6,343 bases of DNA from Betaproteobacteria bacterium RIFCSPLOWO2_02_FULL_68_150 (GTDB lineage Bacteria; Pseudomonadota; Gammaproteobacteria; Burkholderiales; SG8-39): assembly GCA_001771975.1 (NCBI GenBank), contig MERE01000092.1:1-6343 (forward strand). The letters are read 5' to 3'. Below are positions 1 through 6,189 of this stretch, in pieces; the first letter of the stretch is position 1, and each line of letters starts with the position of its first letter. The notes beneath the pieces were generated by a model. That model made no database searches. It worked only from the letters and a program-made list of their open reading frames with translations, and had not been told where the DNA came from. A program made the position numbers and the translations under genes.

Positions 1-847
1 CCACGAGCGAGCAGACGTGCGCACCGACGCCGACGCGCGCGGCGGCGAAGTGATCGACGAGCCACCCGCCGGCGATGCGCGCGGCACCCACAGCCCCGGC
101 AATGAAGGTCGTCGCTCCCACCGCAAGGGCGGCGACGCCGCCGTAGGCTTGCACGATGGCAGCGGCCTGGCTCAAGACCGTGAGGCCCGCGGCCGCTGCA
201 AGGAAAAACACCGCAACCAGCAAGTAGAACGTGCGTCCGAGCCGCCCTCCCCCAACCTCGGTCGAGGATGCGTCGAGCATGCGAATCTCGGCGGTGCGCA
301 AGATGGCGGCCGCGATTGCGCATGCGGCGAGCACGACGACCCCGAGGCCGGCGAGCGTGGGGCGCACGCCAAAGACCTGGATTGACCAACCCAAGACCGG
401 TGCCCCGAGCATCGCGCCCAGGGGGTAGAGGCTCACCACGTAGCCGTTGGCGAGTCCGCGCGACTTCGCGACGGTCTGGTTCACCGCCTGCTGCGACACG
501 ATGAAGAGCACGCCCGCTCCCGGCCCGAACAGCACCCCGTAGCCGAGCGCGAACTGAACGAAGCTCGACGCCGAAGCGGAAAGCCACAGCCCCGCCGCGC
601 TTGAAAGGCCGCACGCGAAGGCGAGCGCCGCGGGAGAGAGCCGCCGGTAGAGCTGCGGCGCGAAGTTCATGCCCATCGTGAGCGTCACGGTGGCGAGGCC
701 GAAGACGAAGCTCATCTCGGCGCGTGCCGCGCCGAGCAGCGCCTCCATCGGCTTCAGGAAGACGCTGAAGGCATAGAGCGTGCCGAACGGCAGGTTAACG
801 ACGGTCGCCGCGACGAGCGCCGCGGCGTTTCGTTGTCCGGGGTTCAA
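1..847 (-). CDS. MFS transporter, OFA-like (3' end cut by window)
   Basis: An inner-membrane secondary transporter of the major facilitator superfamily. It is open from a TTG at 847-845 to the window edge, giving 282 codons with no stop, so the C-terminal part of a roughly 400-residue protein lies outside. Hydrophobic segments fall at about residues 8-30, 46-66, 71-91, 95-117, 136-160 and 163-184. A more polar loop follows at about 185-205, then segments from 206 on. The first helix reads NLPFGTLYAFSVF and the second half contains RIAGGWLVDHF, which resembles the MFS loop motif (RxxGGxxxD). This wording resembles the oxalate/formate antiporter (OFA) subgroup; the substrate cannot be told from sequence. 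The start was chosen because the frame has a stop at 878-880, no ATG precedes residue 34, and only the TTG keeps helix 1 intact; a weak AGCGAAGAA lies just upstream. It is separated from ribE by about 200 bp with its own candidate promoter, so it may be transcribed independently. Confidence 0.85.
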   Translation of the reverse strand, partial: MNPGQRNAAALVAATVVNLPFGTLYAFSVFLKPMEALLGAARAEMSFVFGLATVTLTMGMNFAPQLYRRLSPAALAFACGLSSAAGLWLSASASSFVQFALGYGVLFGPGAGVLFIVSQQAVNQTVAKSRGLANGYVVSLYPLGAMLGAPVLGWSIQVFGVRPTLAGLGVVVLAACAIAAAILRTAEIRMLDASSTEVGGGRLGRTFYLLVAVFFLAAAAGLTVLSQAAAIVQAYGGVAALAVGATTFIAGAVGAARIAGGWLVDHFAAARVGVGAHVCSLV

Positions 848-870
848 GTGTTCTTCGCTGGATTTTCGAC

Positions 871-901
871 ATCGTACCTAATCCAGACGCCTGGATGTCC
901 A
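871..901 (-). promoter_or_regulatory. Candidate promoter for the MFS transporter gene
   Basis: Reading the minus strand, TGGACA at 901-896 matches the sigma-70 -35 box at 5 of 6 positions and TACGAT at 876-871 matches the -10 box at 4 of 6. The spacer is 19 bp, which is long. Transcription would start near 864, about 17 nt before the TTG start. This is an inference from two short boxes. Confidence 0.3.
881..896. promoter_or_regulatory. Inverted repeat, candidate operator of the transporter gene
   Basis: ATCCAG-ACGC-CTGGAT is a perfect 6-bp inverted repeat with a 4-bp spacer. It falls between the proposed -35 and -10 boxes of the transporter promoter, touching the -35 box by one base. That is where a dimeric repressor such as a GntR- or TetR-type protein would typically bind. 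No regulator gene is visible in the window. Confidence 0.35.
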
Positions 902-925
902 CTCCGGGAACGACTGCGTGAAGTT

Positions 926-942
926 GCAAGATCGATCCTTGC
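926..942. promoter_or_regulatory. Second small inverted repeat upstream of the transporter
   Basis: GCAAG-ATCGATC-CTTGC has perfect 5-bp arms around a 7-bp centre that is itself nearly palindromic. It lies about 30 bp upstream of the candidate -35 box, a position compatible with an activator site. A 5-bp arm can arise by chance, so this is weak. Confidence 0.2.
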
Positions 943-1008
943 GCTCGGCGCTCCCGCTTCGGCATTCCGGATCAGATCGCATCGAGTCCATCGAAGTGCG
1001 AGAAGCGC

Positions 1009-1037
1009 AAAAAAGCGTGTGTCCCCCGAGCTGGAGA
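1009..1037 (-). terminator. Weak candidate terminator after ribE
   Basis: On the minus strand just past the ribE stop, TCTCC (1037-1033) can pair with GGGGA (1026-1022), with one G-T wobble and a 6-nt loop. A run of six T follows at 1014-1009. The stem is short and the T run begins seven bases after it, so this is poor as an intrinsic terminator. The rest of the 848-1048 gap holds only the promoter and operator candidates listed separately. Confidence 0.2.
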
Positions 1038-1048
1038 AGCCTGGCAGC

Positions 1049-1636
1049 CTACGACGCCGCCAGCATCCGCTCGACGTAGCGCGCCAGCAGGTCGATTTCG
1101 AGGTTGACCCTGACCCCGGGCGCAAGCCGCCCGAACGTGGTGACTTCGAGCGTGTGCGGAATCAGGTTGACTTCGAACTCGTCGGCGGCGACGCGGTTGA
1201 CCGTGAGCGAGACGCCATCGACGCAGATCGACCCCTTGCGCGCCACGTAGCGCGCCAGCTCGTGCGGCACGCGCACGCGCAGCAGGCGCGATTCGCCGGC
1301 GTCGTCGAACGCGAGCACCTCACCGACCCCGTCGACGTGGCCGGTGACCAGATGCCCGCCCAGCTTGTCGCCAAGCGCGAGCGATTTCTCCAGATTGACC
1401 TCGCCCGGGTGCGCGAGACCCGCCGTGCAGCCGAGCGTCTCGCGCGAGACGTCGAAGCCGAGCTTGCGCCCGGCGTGCGCCACGACGGTCAGGCAGCAGC
1501 CCTGCACGCAGATCGAGTCGCCGAGGGCGATGCCGGCGGTATCGAGCACGCCGGCGTCGAGCGTGAGCCGCACGCCGCCCTGCCGCGGAGCGACCACCTC
1601 GACAGTTCCCACCGCCTGCACGATGCCGGTAAACAT
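1049..1636 (-). CDS. ribE: Riboflavin synthase, alpha-type
   Basis: Catalyses the last step of riboflavin synthesis in the cytoplasm: dismutation of two 6,7-dimethyl-8-ribityllumazine molecules to riboflavin and the RibD product 5-amino-6-ribitylaminouracil. The 195-residue protein has the two tandem lumazine-binding barrels of the family. The N-terminal MFTGIVQ is diagnostic. Barrel 1 carries GDSICVQGCCLTV (39-51) and SRETL (64-68). Barrel 2 carries GGHLVTGHVDG (93-103), KGSICVDGVSLTV (134-146) and NLIPHTLEVTTFG (157-169). The C-terminal helix NLEIDLLARYVERM (178-191) is the trimerisation-type helix. Length is normal to slightly short for the family. The ATG overlaps the ribD stop by one base (TGATG), with GAGG five bases upstream as ribosome-binding site, so translation is probably coupled to ribD. 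The gene is called ribE in Escherichia coli and ribB in Bacillus subtilis. Confidence 0.97.
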   Translation of the reverse strand: MFTGIVQAVGTVEVVAPRQGGVRLTLDAGVLDTAGIALGDSICVQGCCLTVVAHAGRKLGFDVSRETLGCTAGLAHPGEVNLEKSLALGDKLGGHLVTGHVDGVGEVLAFDDAGESRLLRVRVPHELARYVARKGSICVDGVSLTVNRVAADEFEVNLIPHTLEVTTFGRLAPGVRVNLEIDLLARYVERMLAAS

Positions 1637-2730
1637 CAGAGCCTCGCTACGATTCTAAGGTCTTCCCCGACACGCTCCACGCTGCGCAGCGCGAGCCGCG
1701 GCCGCGCCTCGAGCGTGGCCAATGACGGGAGATCGAACATGCCCTGTGCGCCATCGCCGAGGACGCTCGGATTGAAATAGAGCAACAGCTCGTCGACGCA
1801 GCCCTCGCGCAGCAAGGAGCCGTTGAGCCGGAAGCCCGCCTCGACCTGCAGTTCATTGACGCCGCGGCGCGCGAGCTCCTCCAGCATCCTCGGGAGATCG
1901 ACCTTGCCTTGCGAATTCGGCAGAGTAATGGTTTCCACGCCTTGCGGAGCGGCACCGGGCTGCGCGCAGAAGACGATCGTATTTCCACCGTCCAGGATGC
2001 GTGCGCCTGCGGAGATTTCCAGGCGACTATCCACCACCACGCGCAACGGCTGGCGCGGCGTCCGGACTTCGCGCACCGTGAGCCGTGGGTCGTCCGCTTT
2101 CACGGTGCCGATCCCGGTCAGGATGGCGCAGGCACGCGCGCGCCAGCGATGGCCGTCCAGGCGTGCCTCGGGCCCGGTGATCCACTGGCTGCGCCCGTCG
2201 GCGAGCGCAGTGCGGCCATCGAGCGTCGCCGCGATCTTCAGGCGCACCCACGGCCGGCCACGCGTGACGCGGGAAAAGAAACCGATATTGAGTTCGCGCG
2301 CCTCGTCTTCCAGCAGGCCGTGCTCGAAGCGGATTCCGGCGGCGGCGAGCGCAGCGCCGCCGCCCTCGGCCTGCGGGTTCGGATCGCGCGCCGCGGCGAC
2401 GACCCGCGTCACACCCGCGTGCGCCAGCGCCCCGGCGCACGGCGGCGTCCTGCCGTGGTGATTGCACGGCTCGAGCGTCACGAAAGCGGTCGCGCCGCGG
2501 GCCTGCCCGCCAGCGGCGGCCAGCGCGTTCGCTTCGGCATGCGGCGCGCCCGCCGCCTGGTGCCAGCCTTCGCCGACGATCCGTTCGCCCTGCGCCAGTA
2601 CGCAGCCGACGCGCGGATTCGGCGTCGCGGTCCACAGCCCGTTTTCCGCCAGCGCGAGCGCGCGCTGCATCATGGCGCGATCGAGATTCGAGAATGGGGT
2701 CAGAGTAACTTCTCCGCGAACGGTCGGCAC
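1636..2730 (-). CDS. ribD: Bifunctional riboflavin deaminase/reductase RibD
   Basis: Performs two successive steps of riboflavin synthesis: deamination of the GTP cyclohydrolase II product 2,5-diamino-6-ribosylamino-4(3H)-pyrimidinone 5'-phosphate, then NADPH-dependent reduction of the ribosyl side chain. From the GTG at 2730 the protein has 364 residues, normal for the family. The deaminase domain (about 18-155) has TPNPRVGCVL and the zinc/catalytic set H64-A-E66 and PC89-NHHGRTPPC98. The reductase domain (about 160-364) has KIAATLDGRTA, SQWITGPEAR, GTVKADDPRLTVR and LQVEAGFRLNGSLL. The start is uncertain. An in-frame TAA lies upstream inside an inverted repeat, GTG 2730 sits in the loop of that repeat, and the next candidates are ATG 2673 and ATG 2670. 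Family alignment from memory starts around residue 14, so about 13 N-terminal residues, including EVTLTPF from the repeat arm, look added. It lies 38 bp after nrdR and overlaps ribE by 1 nt. Confidence 0.95.
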   Translation of the reverse strand: MPTVRGEVTLTPFSNLDRAMMQRALALAENGLWTATPNPRVGCVLAQGERIVGEGWHQAAGAPHAEANALAAAGGQARGATAFVTLEPCNHHGRTPPCAGALAHAGVTRVVAAARDPNPQAEGGGAALAAAGIRFEHGLLEDEARELNIGFFSRVTRGRPWVRLKIAATLDGRTALADGRSQWITGPEARLDGHRWRARACAILTGIGTVKADDPRLTVREVRTPRQPLRVVVDSRLEISAGARILDGGNTIVFCAQPGAAPQGVETITLPNSQGKVDLPRMLEELARRGVNELQVEAGFRLNGSLLREGCVDELLLYFNPSVLGDGAQGMFDLPSLATLEARPRLALRSVERVGEDLRIVARL

Positions 2731-2770
2731 GAGCGCCCTGTGGCACTGAAGAAGTTACTCTGACCCCATT
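2693..2770. repeat. 78-bp inverted-repeat element at the nrdR/ribD junction
   Basis: The left arm, beginning AATGGGGTCAGAGTAACTTC (2693-2713), is perfectly repeated in reverse complement at 2750-2770, giving 21-bp arms around a 36-nt centre (2714-2749). The right end covers two bases of the nrdR TAA stop codon (2769-2771). The centre holds the ribD GTG (2728-2730), and the left arm is translated as part of the RibD N-terminus. From memory, ends of the GGGGTCAGAGT type recur as dispersed repeats in betaproteobacterial genomes, sometimes beside IS200/IS605-like (REP-associated) transposases. That makes a REPIN- or MITE-like non-autonomous element the best guess, though I could not verify it. 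No T run follows either arm, so it is not a standard intrinsic terminator. Transcribed, it would form a strong hairpin between nrdR and ribD. Confidence 0.8.
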
Positions 2771-3236
2771 ACCTGCGCCGCTTCTTGCCCTTGGCCACTT
2801 CCTGCAGGGCTTCGTGAAAATCCTCCGGCGTCTCGAAGCTGCGGTACACCGAAGCGAAGCGGATGTAGGCGATCTTGTCCAGGCGCGCCAGTTCGCGCAT
2901 CACGAGGTCGCCGACGCGGCTGGTCGGCACCTCGCGCTCGCCGAGCGAGCGCAGTTTTTCCTCGATGCGGTCGACCGCCGCGTCCACCGCCTCGGTCGCC
3001 ACCGGGCGCTTGCGCAGCGCGAGGCGCATGCTGGAGGTGAGCTTTTCGCGGTCGAAATCGGTGCGGCTGCCGTCCTTCTTCACCAGGCGCGGCATCTTGA
3101 GGTCGACGCGCTCGTAGGTGGTGAAGCGCCGATCGCACTTCGGGCAGCGGCGCCGGCGGCGGATGGTGTTGGCCTCGGGATTGGTGCGCGTGTCCACCAC
3201 CTGGGTGTCCTCGTACTGGCAGAATGGGCAGCGCAC
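2769..3236 (-). CDS. nrdR: Transcriptional repressor NrdR
   Basis: A nucleotide-sensing repressor that binds NrdR boxes upstream of ribonucleotide reductase operons and responds to ATP/dATP through an ATP-cone domain. The 155-residue length is typical. The N-terminal zinc ribbon is complete, with cysteines at 3 and 6 (RCPFC) and 31 and 34 (RCPKC). It is followed by RRFTTYERVD and the ATP-cone from about 48 to 139, with VKKDGSRTDFDREKL and IAYIRFASVYRSF. The C-terminus is basic (KGKKRRR). The GTG start at 3236 gives the canonical xRCPFC N-terminus. GAGGG, overlapping the glyA stop, lies 8 nt upstream as ribosome-binding site. The reading frame stays open further upstream into glyA, but that part has no NrdR similarity. 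The gene lies 11 bp after glyA and is almost certainly co-transcribed with it. Its stop codon is partly formed by the inverted-repeat element that follows. Confidence 0.97.
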   Translation of the reverse strand: MRCPFCQYEDTQVVDTRTNPEANTIRRRRRCPKCDRRFTTYERVDLKMPRLVKKDGSRTDFDREKLTSSMRLALRKRPVATEAVDAAVDRIEEKLRSLGEREVPTSRVGDLVMRELARLDKIAYIRFASVYRSFETPEDFHEALQEVAKGKKRRR

Positions 3237-3247
3237 GGCCGGGGCCC

Positions 3248-4489
3248 TCAGGCGTAGACCGGAAATCGCGTGCAGAGCGCTTTGACCTCGCTCGACACGC
3301 GCGCCACGGCGCCCAGGTCCTCCGGCTGGTCGAGCACGTCGGCGATGAGGTGGCCGAGCCGTTCCGCTTCCGCTTCGCGAAAGCCGCGCGTGGTGATCGC
3401 CGGCGACCCGATGCGGATTCCGGAGGTGACGGCCGGCTTCTGCGGATCGTTGGGAATCGCGTTCTTGTTGACCGTGATGTTGGCCGCACCGAGCGCCTCC
3501 TCCGCCGCCTTGCCCGTGATGTGCTTGGCGCGCAGGTCGACCAGCATCAGGTGACATTCGGTGCGCCCCGAGACGATGCGCAGGCCGCGCCGCGCGAGCG
3601 TCTCGGCCATGACCTGCGCGTTCTTCAGCACCTGCGCCTGGTAGTCGCGGAACGCGGGCTGCAGCGCTTCGCCGAGCGCCACCGCCTTGGCGGCGATGGC
3701 GTGCATCAGCGGACCGCCCTGGATGCCGGGGAAGATCGCCGCATTGAGCGCGCGTTCGTGCTCGGCGTTGGCGAGAATCATGCCGCCGCGCGGCCCGCGC
3801 AGCGTCTTGTGCGTCGTCGTCGTGACCACGTCGGCGATGCCGACCGGGCTCGGATAGATGCCCGCTGCGATCAGGCCCGCGTAGTGCGCGACATCGGCCA
3901 TCAGCAGCGCATCGACGTCGTCGGCGATGCGCCGCAGCCGTTGCCAATCGATCCTGAGCGAATACGCGGAAGCGCCTGCGATGATGACGCGCGGGTTGTG
4001 CTCGTGCGCGAGCTTCTCGGTCTCGGCATAGTCGAGCACCTCGTCGGCGTCGAGGCCGTAGGAAATGGCGTGGTAGAGCTTGCCGCTCGCGTTCACCGCG
4101 GCGCCGTGCGTGAGATGGCCGCCGTGCGCGAGCGACATGCCGAGCATCGTGTCGCCCGGCTTGAGGAACGCGAGATAGACCGCCTGGTTCGCCTGCGAGC
4201 CCGAGTGCGGTTGCACGTTGGCGTAAGCGGCGCCGAACAGCCTTTTCGCGCGCTCGATGGCGAGCTGCTCGGCGACGTCGACGAAGGCGCAGCCGCCGTA
4301 GTAGCGTTTGCCCGGGTAGCCTTCCGCGTACTTGTTGGTCAGCAGCGACCCCTGCGCCGCGAGCACCGGCGGGCTGGCGTAGTTCTCCGATGCGATCAAC
4401 TCGATATGCTCTTCCTGGCGGCGCGTCTCCTGGCAGATCACGTTCCAGATCTCGGGGTCGGTCTGGGCAAGCGGGGTGGCGGCGAACAT
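3248..4489 (-). CDS. glyA: Serine hydroxymethyltransferase
   Basis: A cytoplasmic PLP enzyme interconverting serine plus tetrahydrofolate and glycine plus 5,10-methylenetetrahydrofolate, the main source of one-carbon units. The 413-residue length matches the family (E. coli 417). Visible landmarks are RRQEEHIELIASENYASP (23-40), TNKYAEGYPGKRYYGG (51-66), the PLP-site region MADVAHYAGLIAAG (197-210) and TTTTHKTLRGPRGG (223-236), in which K228 is the Schiff-base lysine. INSAIF-like NAAIFPGIQGGPLMH and the C-terminal RFPVYA are also present. ATG 4489 gives MFAATPLAQTDPEIW, which matches the usual N-terminus. An in-frame TTG at 4555 would add 22 residues of proline/alanine-rich sequence and is less likely. 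No clear ribosome-binding site precedes the ATG. It leads the glyA-nrdR-ribD-ribE unit. Confidence 0.97.
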   Translation of the reverse strand: MFAATPLAQTDPEIWNVICQETRRQEEHIELIASENYASPPVLAAQGSLLTNKYAEGYPGKRYYGGCAFVDVAEQLAIERAKRLFGAAYANVQPHSGSQANQAVYLAFLKPGDTMLGMSLAHGGHLTHGAAVNASGKLYHAISYGLDADEVLDYAETEKLAHEHNPRVIIAGASAYSLRIDWQRLRRIADDVDALLMADVAHYAGLIAAGIYPSPVGIADVVTTTTHKTLRGPRGGMILANAEHERALNAAIFPGIQGGPLMHAIAAKAVALGEALQPAFRDYQAQVLKNAQVMAETLARRGLRIVSGRTECHLMLVDLRAKHITGKAAEEALGAANITVNKNAIPNDPQKPAVTSGIRIGSPAITTRGFREAEAERLGHLIADVLDQPEDLGAVARVSSEVKALCTRFPVYA

Positions 4490-4514
4490 GGGAGGCGGCG
4501 GCGGGAAAGCGGCA

Positions 4515-4520
4515 ATTTTA
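4515..4520 (-). promoter_or_regulatory. Candidate -10 box for glyA
   Basis: In the 62-bp gap between mocA and glyA, otherwise very GC-rich, the minus strand reads TAAAAT, a 5 of 6 match to TATAAT. It would place a transcription start about 19 nt before the glyA ATG. No good -35 box is present at 16-18 bp, so glyA may depend on an activator or on read-through from xdhC-mocA. Confidence 0.3.
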
Positions 4521-4551
4521 GCAGCGCGCCCCGGCGCGTCCCCCGGCGCCC

Positions 4552-5130
4552 TCAAGCGACGATCGGCGGCGCGAGATCGGCCGGGCGGTCGATGTCACGG
4601 ATCACTCCGGGGTCGCCGACCGGCACTTTCACCAGTTCCGCCCCGTGCATGGCGACGATGCGGCGCGCACCCTCGTCTCCGCCGAGTGTCTCCAGCTCGG
4701 CCCGGAAGCGCGCGCTGATGCCCACCGGATGACCCCGTCTGGCATGGAAATAGGGCGCGGCGAGCACCGCTCCCGCGGCGAGCGCGTCGCGCACCGCGGC
4801 GATCGAGCTGGGACGCACGAAAGGCATGTCAGCCAGCGCCACCACATAGCCATCCGCTGCGCCCGCCGCGCGCACCGCGCACGCCAGGCTCGCCCCCATG
4901 CCCTCGGCGGCGCGCTCGCAGACCACGGTGCGTACGCCCTCCGCGGCCAGCAGGCGCTCGAGTTCGTCGCTCGCGGGGCGCACAGCGGCGACCACCTGCG
5001 GCAGCGCGGAGCGCAGGTGGCGCGCCGCCTGCACGGCGATCGGCACGCCGTGCGGCAGGCGATGCAGGAGCTTGTCCGCGCCGAAGCGGCTCGCGGTTCC
5101 GGCCGCCAGCAACAGGCCGACGATCTTCAA
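4552..5130 (-). CDS. MobA-like nucleotidyltransferase (MocA type, Mo-cofactor cytidylyltransferase)
   Basis: A predicted cytoplasmic NTP-transferase of the MobA-like superfamily, most like MocA, which transfers CMP from CTP to molybdopterin-Mo to give the cytosine dinucleotide cofactor of xanthine-dehydrogenase/CO-dehydrogenase-type enzymes. The 192-residue protein is one Rossmann-like domain. The nucleotide-binding loop LLLAAGTASRFGADK occupies residues 6-20, with K20. GMGASL is at 78-83, the metal-binding LADMPFV at 99-105 with D101, RRGHPVG at 131-137 and GVIRDIDRPADL near the C-terminus (175-186). The start is a TTG at 5130 overlapping the xdhC stop in TTGA, which indicates translational coupling; no ATG is available near it. 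The xdhC neighbour supports a cofactor-maturation role over other MobA-like activities. CTP rather than GTP specificity is inferred from context and general resemblance. Confidence 0.88.
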   Translation of the reverse strand: MKIVGLLLAAGTASRFGADKLLHRLPHGVPIAVQAARHLRSALPQVVAAVRPASDELERLLAAEGVRTVVCERAAEGMGASLACAVRAAGAADGYVVALADMPFVRPSSIAAVRDALAAGAVLAAPYFHARRGHPVGISARFRAELETLGGDEGARRIVAMHGAELVKVPVGDPGVIRDIDRPADLAPPIVA

Positions 5131-6143
5131 GATTGCGAAGCGGTCGTTTCGCAGGCCGACGGATCGAAGCGGCTCTTTTCCTTGGCCGCCCAGCTCGGCT
5201 CGGACACGCCGTGGCGCACCGCGGTCATCTCGGCGAGGATCGCCACCGCGATTTCGGGCGGCGTCTTCGAGCCGATGTAGAGGCCGACGGGTCCGCGCAG
5301 GCGCGCGATCTCCGCCTCCGAGAGGTCGAAATCGCGCAGCCGGCGGCGGCGCGCATCGTTGTTCTTCTTCGAGCCGATCGCGCCGACGTAGAACGCCGCC
5401 GACTTGAGCGCTTCCAGGAGCGCCATGTCGTCGAGCTTCGGATCGTGCGTCAGCGCCACCACCGCGCTGTGACCGTCGAGGTTCATGGCGGCGATCACAT
5501 CGTCGGGCATGCCGCGATCGAGCGCCACGCCCGGCAGGTCCCAGCCGTCGGCGTATTCCGCGCGCGGATCGATCACCGTGACGTGGTAGTCGAGCATTTT
5601 CGCCATCCCGGCCAGATACCGGGTGAGCTGGCCGCCGCCGATCAGCACCAGCCGCCAGCGCGGGCCGTGCACGCTCGAGAGCACCTTGCCGTCGAACTCG
5701 AGCACATCCTGCCAGCGGCCGGGTTCGAGCGTCGAGCGCCCGCTTTCCATGTCGAGGCGGCGGCGCACCAGTTGCTGGCTGCCGATCGAGGCGAGCAGCG
5801 CCGCGATGCCGCTGTCCGCAGTCACGGGTTCAAGCACCACCTGCAGCGTGCCGCCACAGGGCAGGCCCCAGCGCGTCGCGTCTTCGTTGCTGACGCCGTA
5901 GGTGACGAGCTGCGGCTTCGCCGCGGCCAGGGCCTTCGCCCGCACCTTTTCGATCAGGTCGTCTTCGACACAGCCGCCGGAAACCGATCCGGTGACCTGG
6001 CCGTCGTCGCGGATCGCCACCATGGCGCCGATCGGGCGCGGCGCCGAGCCCCAGGTCTTCACGATCGTGCCGAGCGTGACGCGATGCCCGGCTTTTCTCC
6101 AGTCCTCCGCGTTGCGCAGGACTTCGATGTCTACGCTGTCCAT
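5127..6143 (-). CDS. XdhC/CoxI-family molybdoenzyme maturation factor
   Basis: XdhC-family proteins bind the molybdenum cofactor, protect it during sulfuration and help insert it into xanthine-dehydrogenase-family hydroxylases. The 338-residue protein has both expected domains. The N-terminal XdhC/CoxI domain (about 8-110) has VKTWGSAPRPIGAMVAI, the conserved GSVSGGCVEDDLI (52-64) and WGLPCGGTLQV (92-102), with the two family cysteines at 58 and 96. The C-terminal Rossmann domain (about 160-310) starts with LVLIGGGQLTRYLAGMA (166-181) and continues through VTVIDPRAEYA, ALTHDPKLDD and YVGAIGSKKNNDARRRRL to GLYIGSKTPPEIAVAILAEM. The last 20 or so residues are polar and unconserved-looking. It starts with ATG and has no visible Shine-Dalgarno sequence. 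It overlaps the nucleotidyltransferase by 4 nt. No molybdoenzyme subunit gene is in the window, so the client enzyme is unknown. Confidence 0.92.
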   Translation of the reverse strand: MDSVDIEVLRNAEDWRKAGHRVTLGTIVKTWGSAPRPIGAMVAIRDDGQVTGSVSGGCVEDDLIEKVRAKALAAAKPQLVTYGVSNEDATRWGLPCGGTLQVVLEPVTADSGIAALLASIGSQQLVRRRLDMESGRSTLEPGRWQDVLEFDGKVLSSVHGPRWRLVLIGGGQLTRYLAGMAKMLDYHVTVIDPRAEYADGWDLPGVALDRGMPDDVIAAMNLDGHSAVVALTHDPKLDDMALLEALKSAAFYVGAIGSKKNNDARRRRLRDFDLSEAEIARLRGPVGLYIGSKTPPEIAVAILAEMTAVRHGVSEPSWAAKEKSRFDPSACETTASQS

Positions 6144-6149
6144 GGAAGG

Positions 6150-6181
6150 ATATTACGCCGGCGGGCTGGAATCGGTGTGAA
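6150..6181 (-). promoter_or_regulatory. Weak candidate promoter for xdhC-mocA
   Basis: On the minus strand TTCACA (6181-6176) and TAATAT (6155-6150) each match sigma-70 boxes at 5 of 6 positions, but the spacer is 20 bp. A start at the expected distance would fall on or next to the xdhC ATG (6143), implying a leaderless message, which would fit the lack of a ribosome-binding site. The poor spacing keeps this tentative. Confidence 0.2.
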
Positions 6182-6189
6182 TTTGATTT

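Noticed and set aside
833..1780. Plus-strand open frame of 315 codons opposite ribE
   Set aside because: Antisense to ribE with its complete set of motifs; composition is that of a shadow frame.
1909..2763. Plus-strand open frame of 284 codons opposite ribD
   Set aside because: Antisense to ribD and running through the inverted repeat; no recognisable protein features.
2693..2770. Inverted repeat as an intrinsic terminator of glyA-nrdR
   Set aside because: The 36-nt loop is too long for a standard terminator hairpin, no T run follows on the minus strand, and ribD starts inside the structure.
3237..3947. Upstream in-frame extension of nrdR into glyA
   Set aside because: The extra residues are a shadow of glyA. 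NrdR proteins begin at the zinc ribbon, and a GTG with GAGGG 8 nt upstream sits exactly there.
4490..4555. Longer GlyA starting at the TTG that overlaps the mocA stop
   Set aside because: It would add 22 proline/alanine-rich residues not found in the family as I know it, and the ATG at 4489 gives the normal N-terminus. The TTGA overlap, as at xdhC/mocA, makes it worth noting but not convincing.
3224..4732. Long plus-strand open frame of 502 codons opposite glyA and mocA
   Set aside because: It is exactly antisense to strongly conserved glyA, is rich in arginine, alanine and histidine as expected for a shadow in GC-rich DNA, and shows no recognisable domain.
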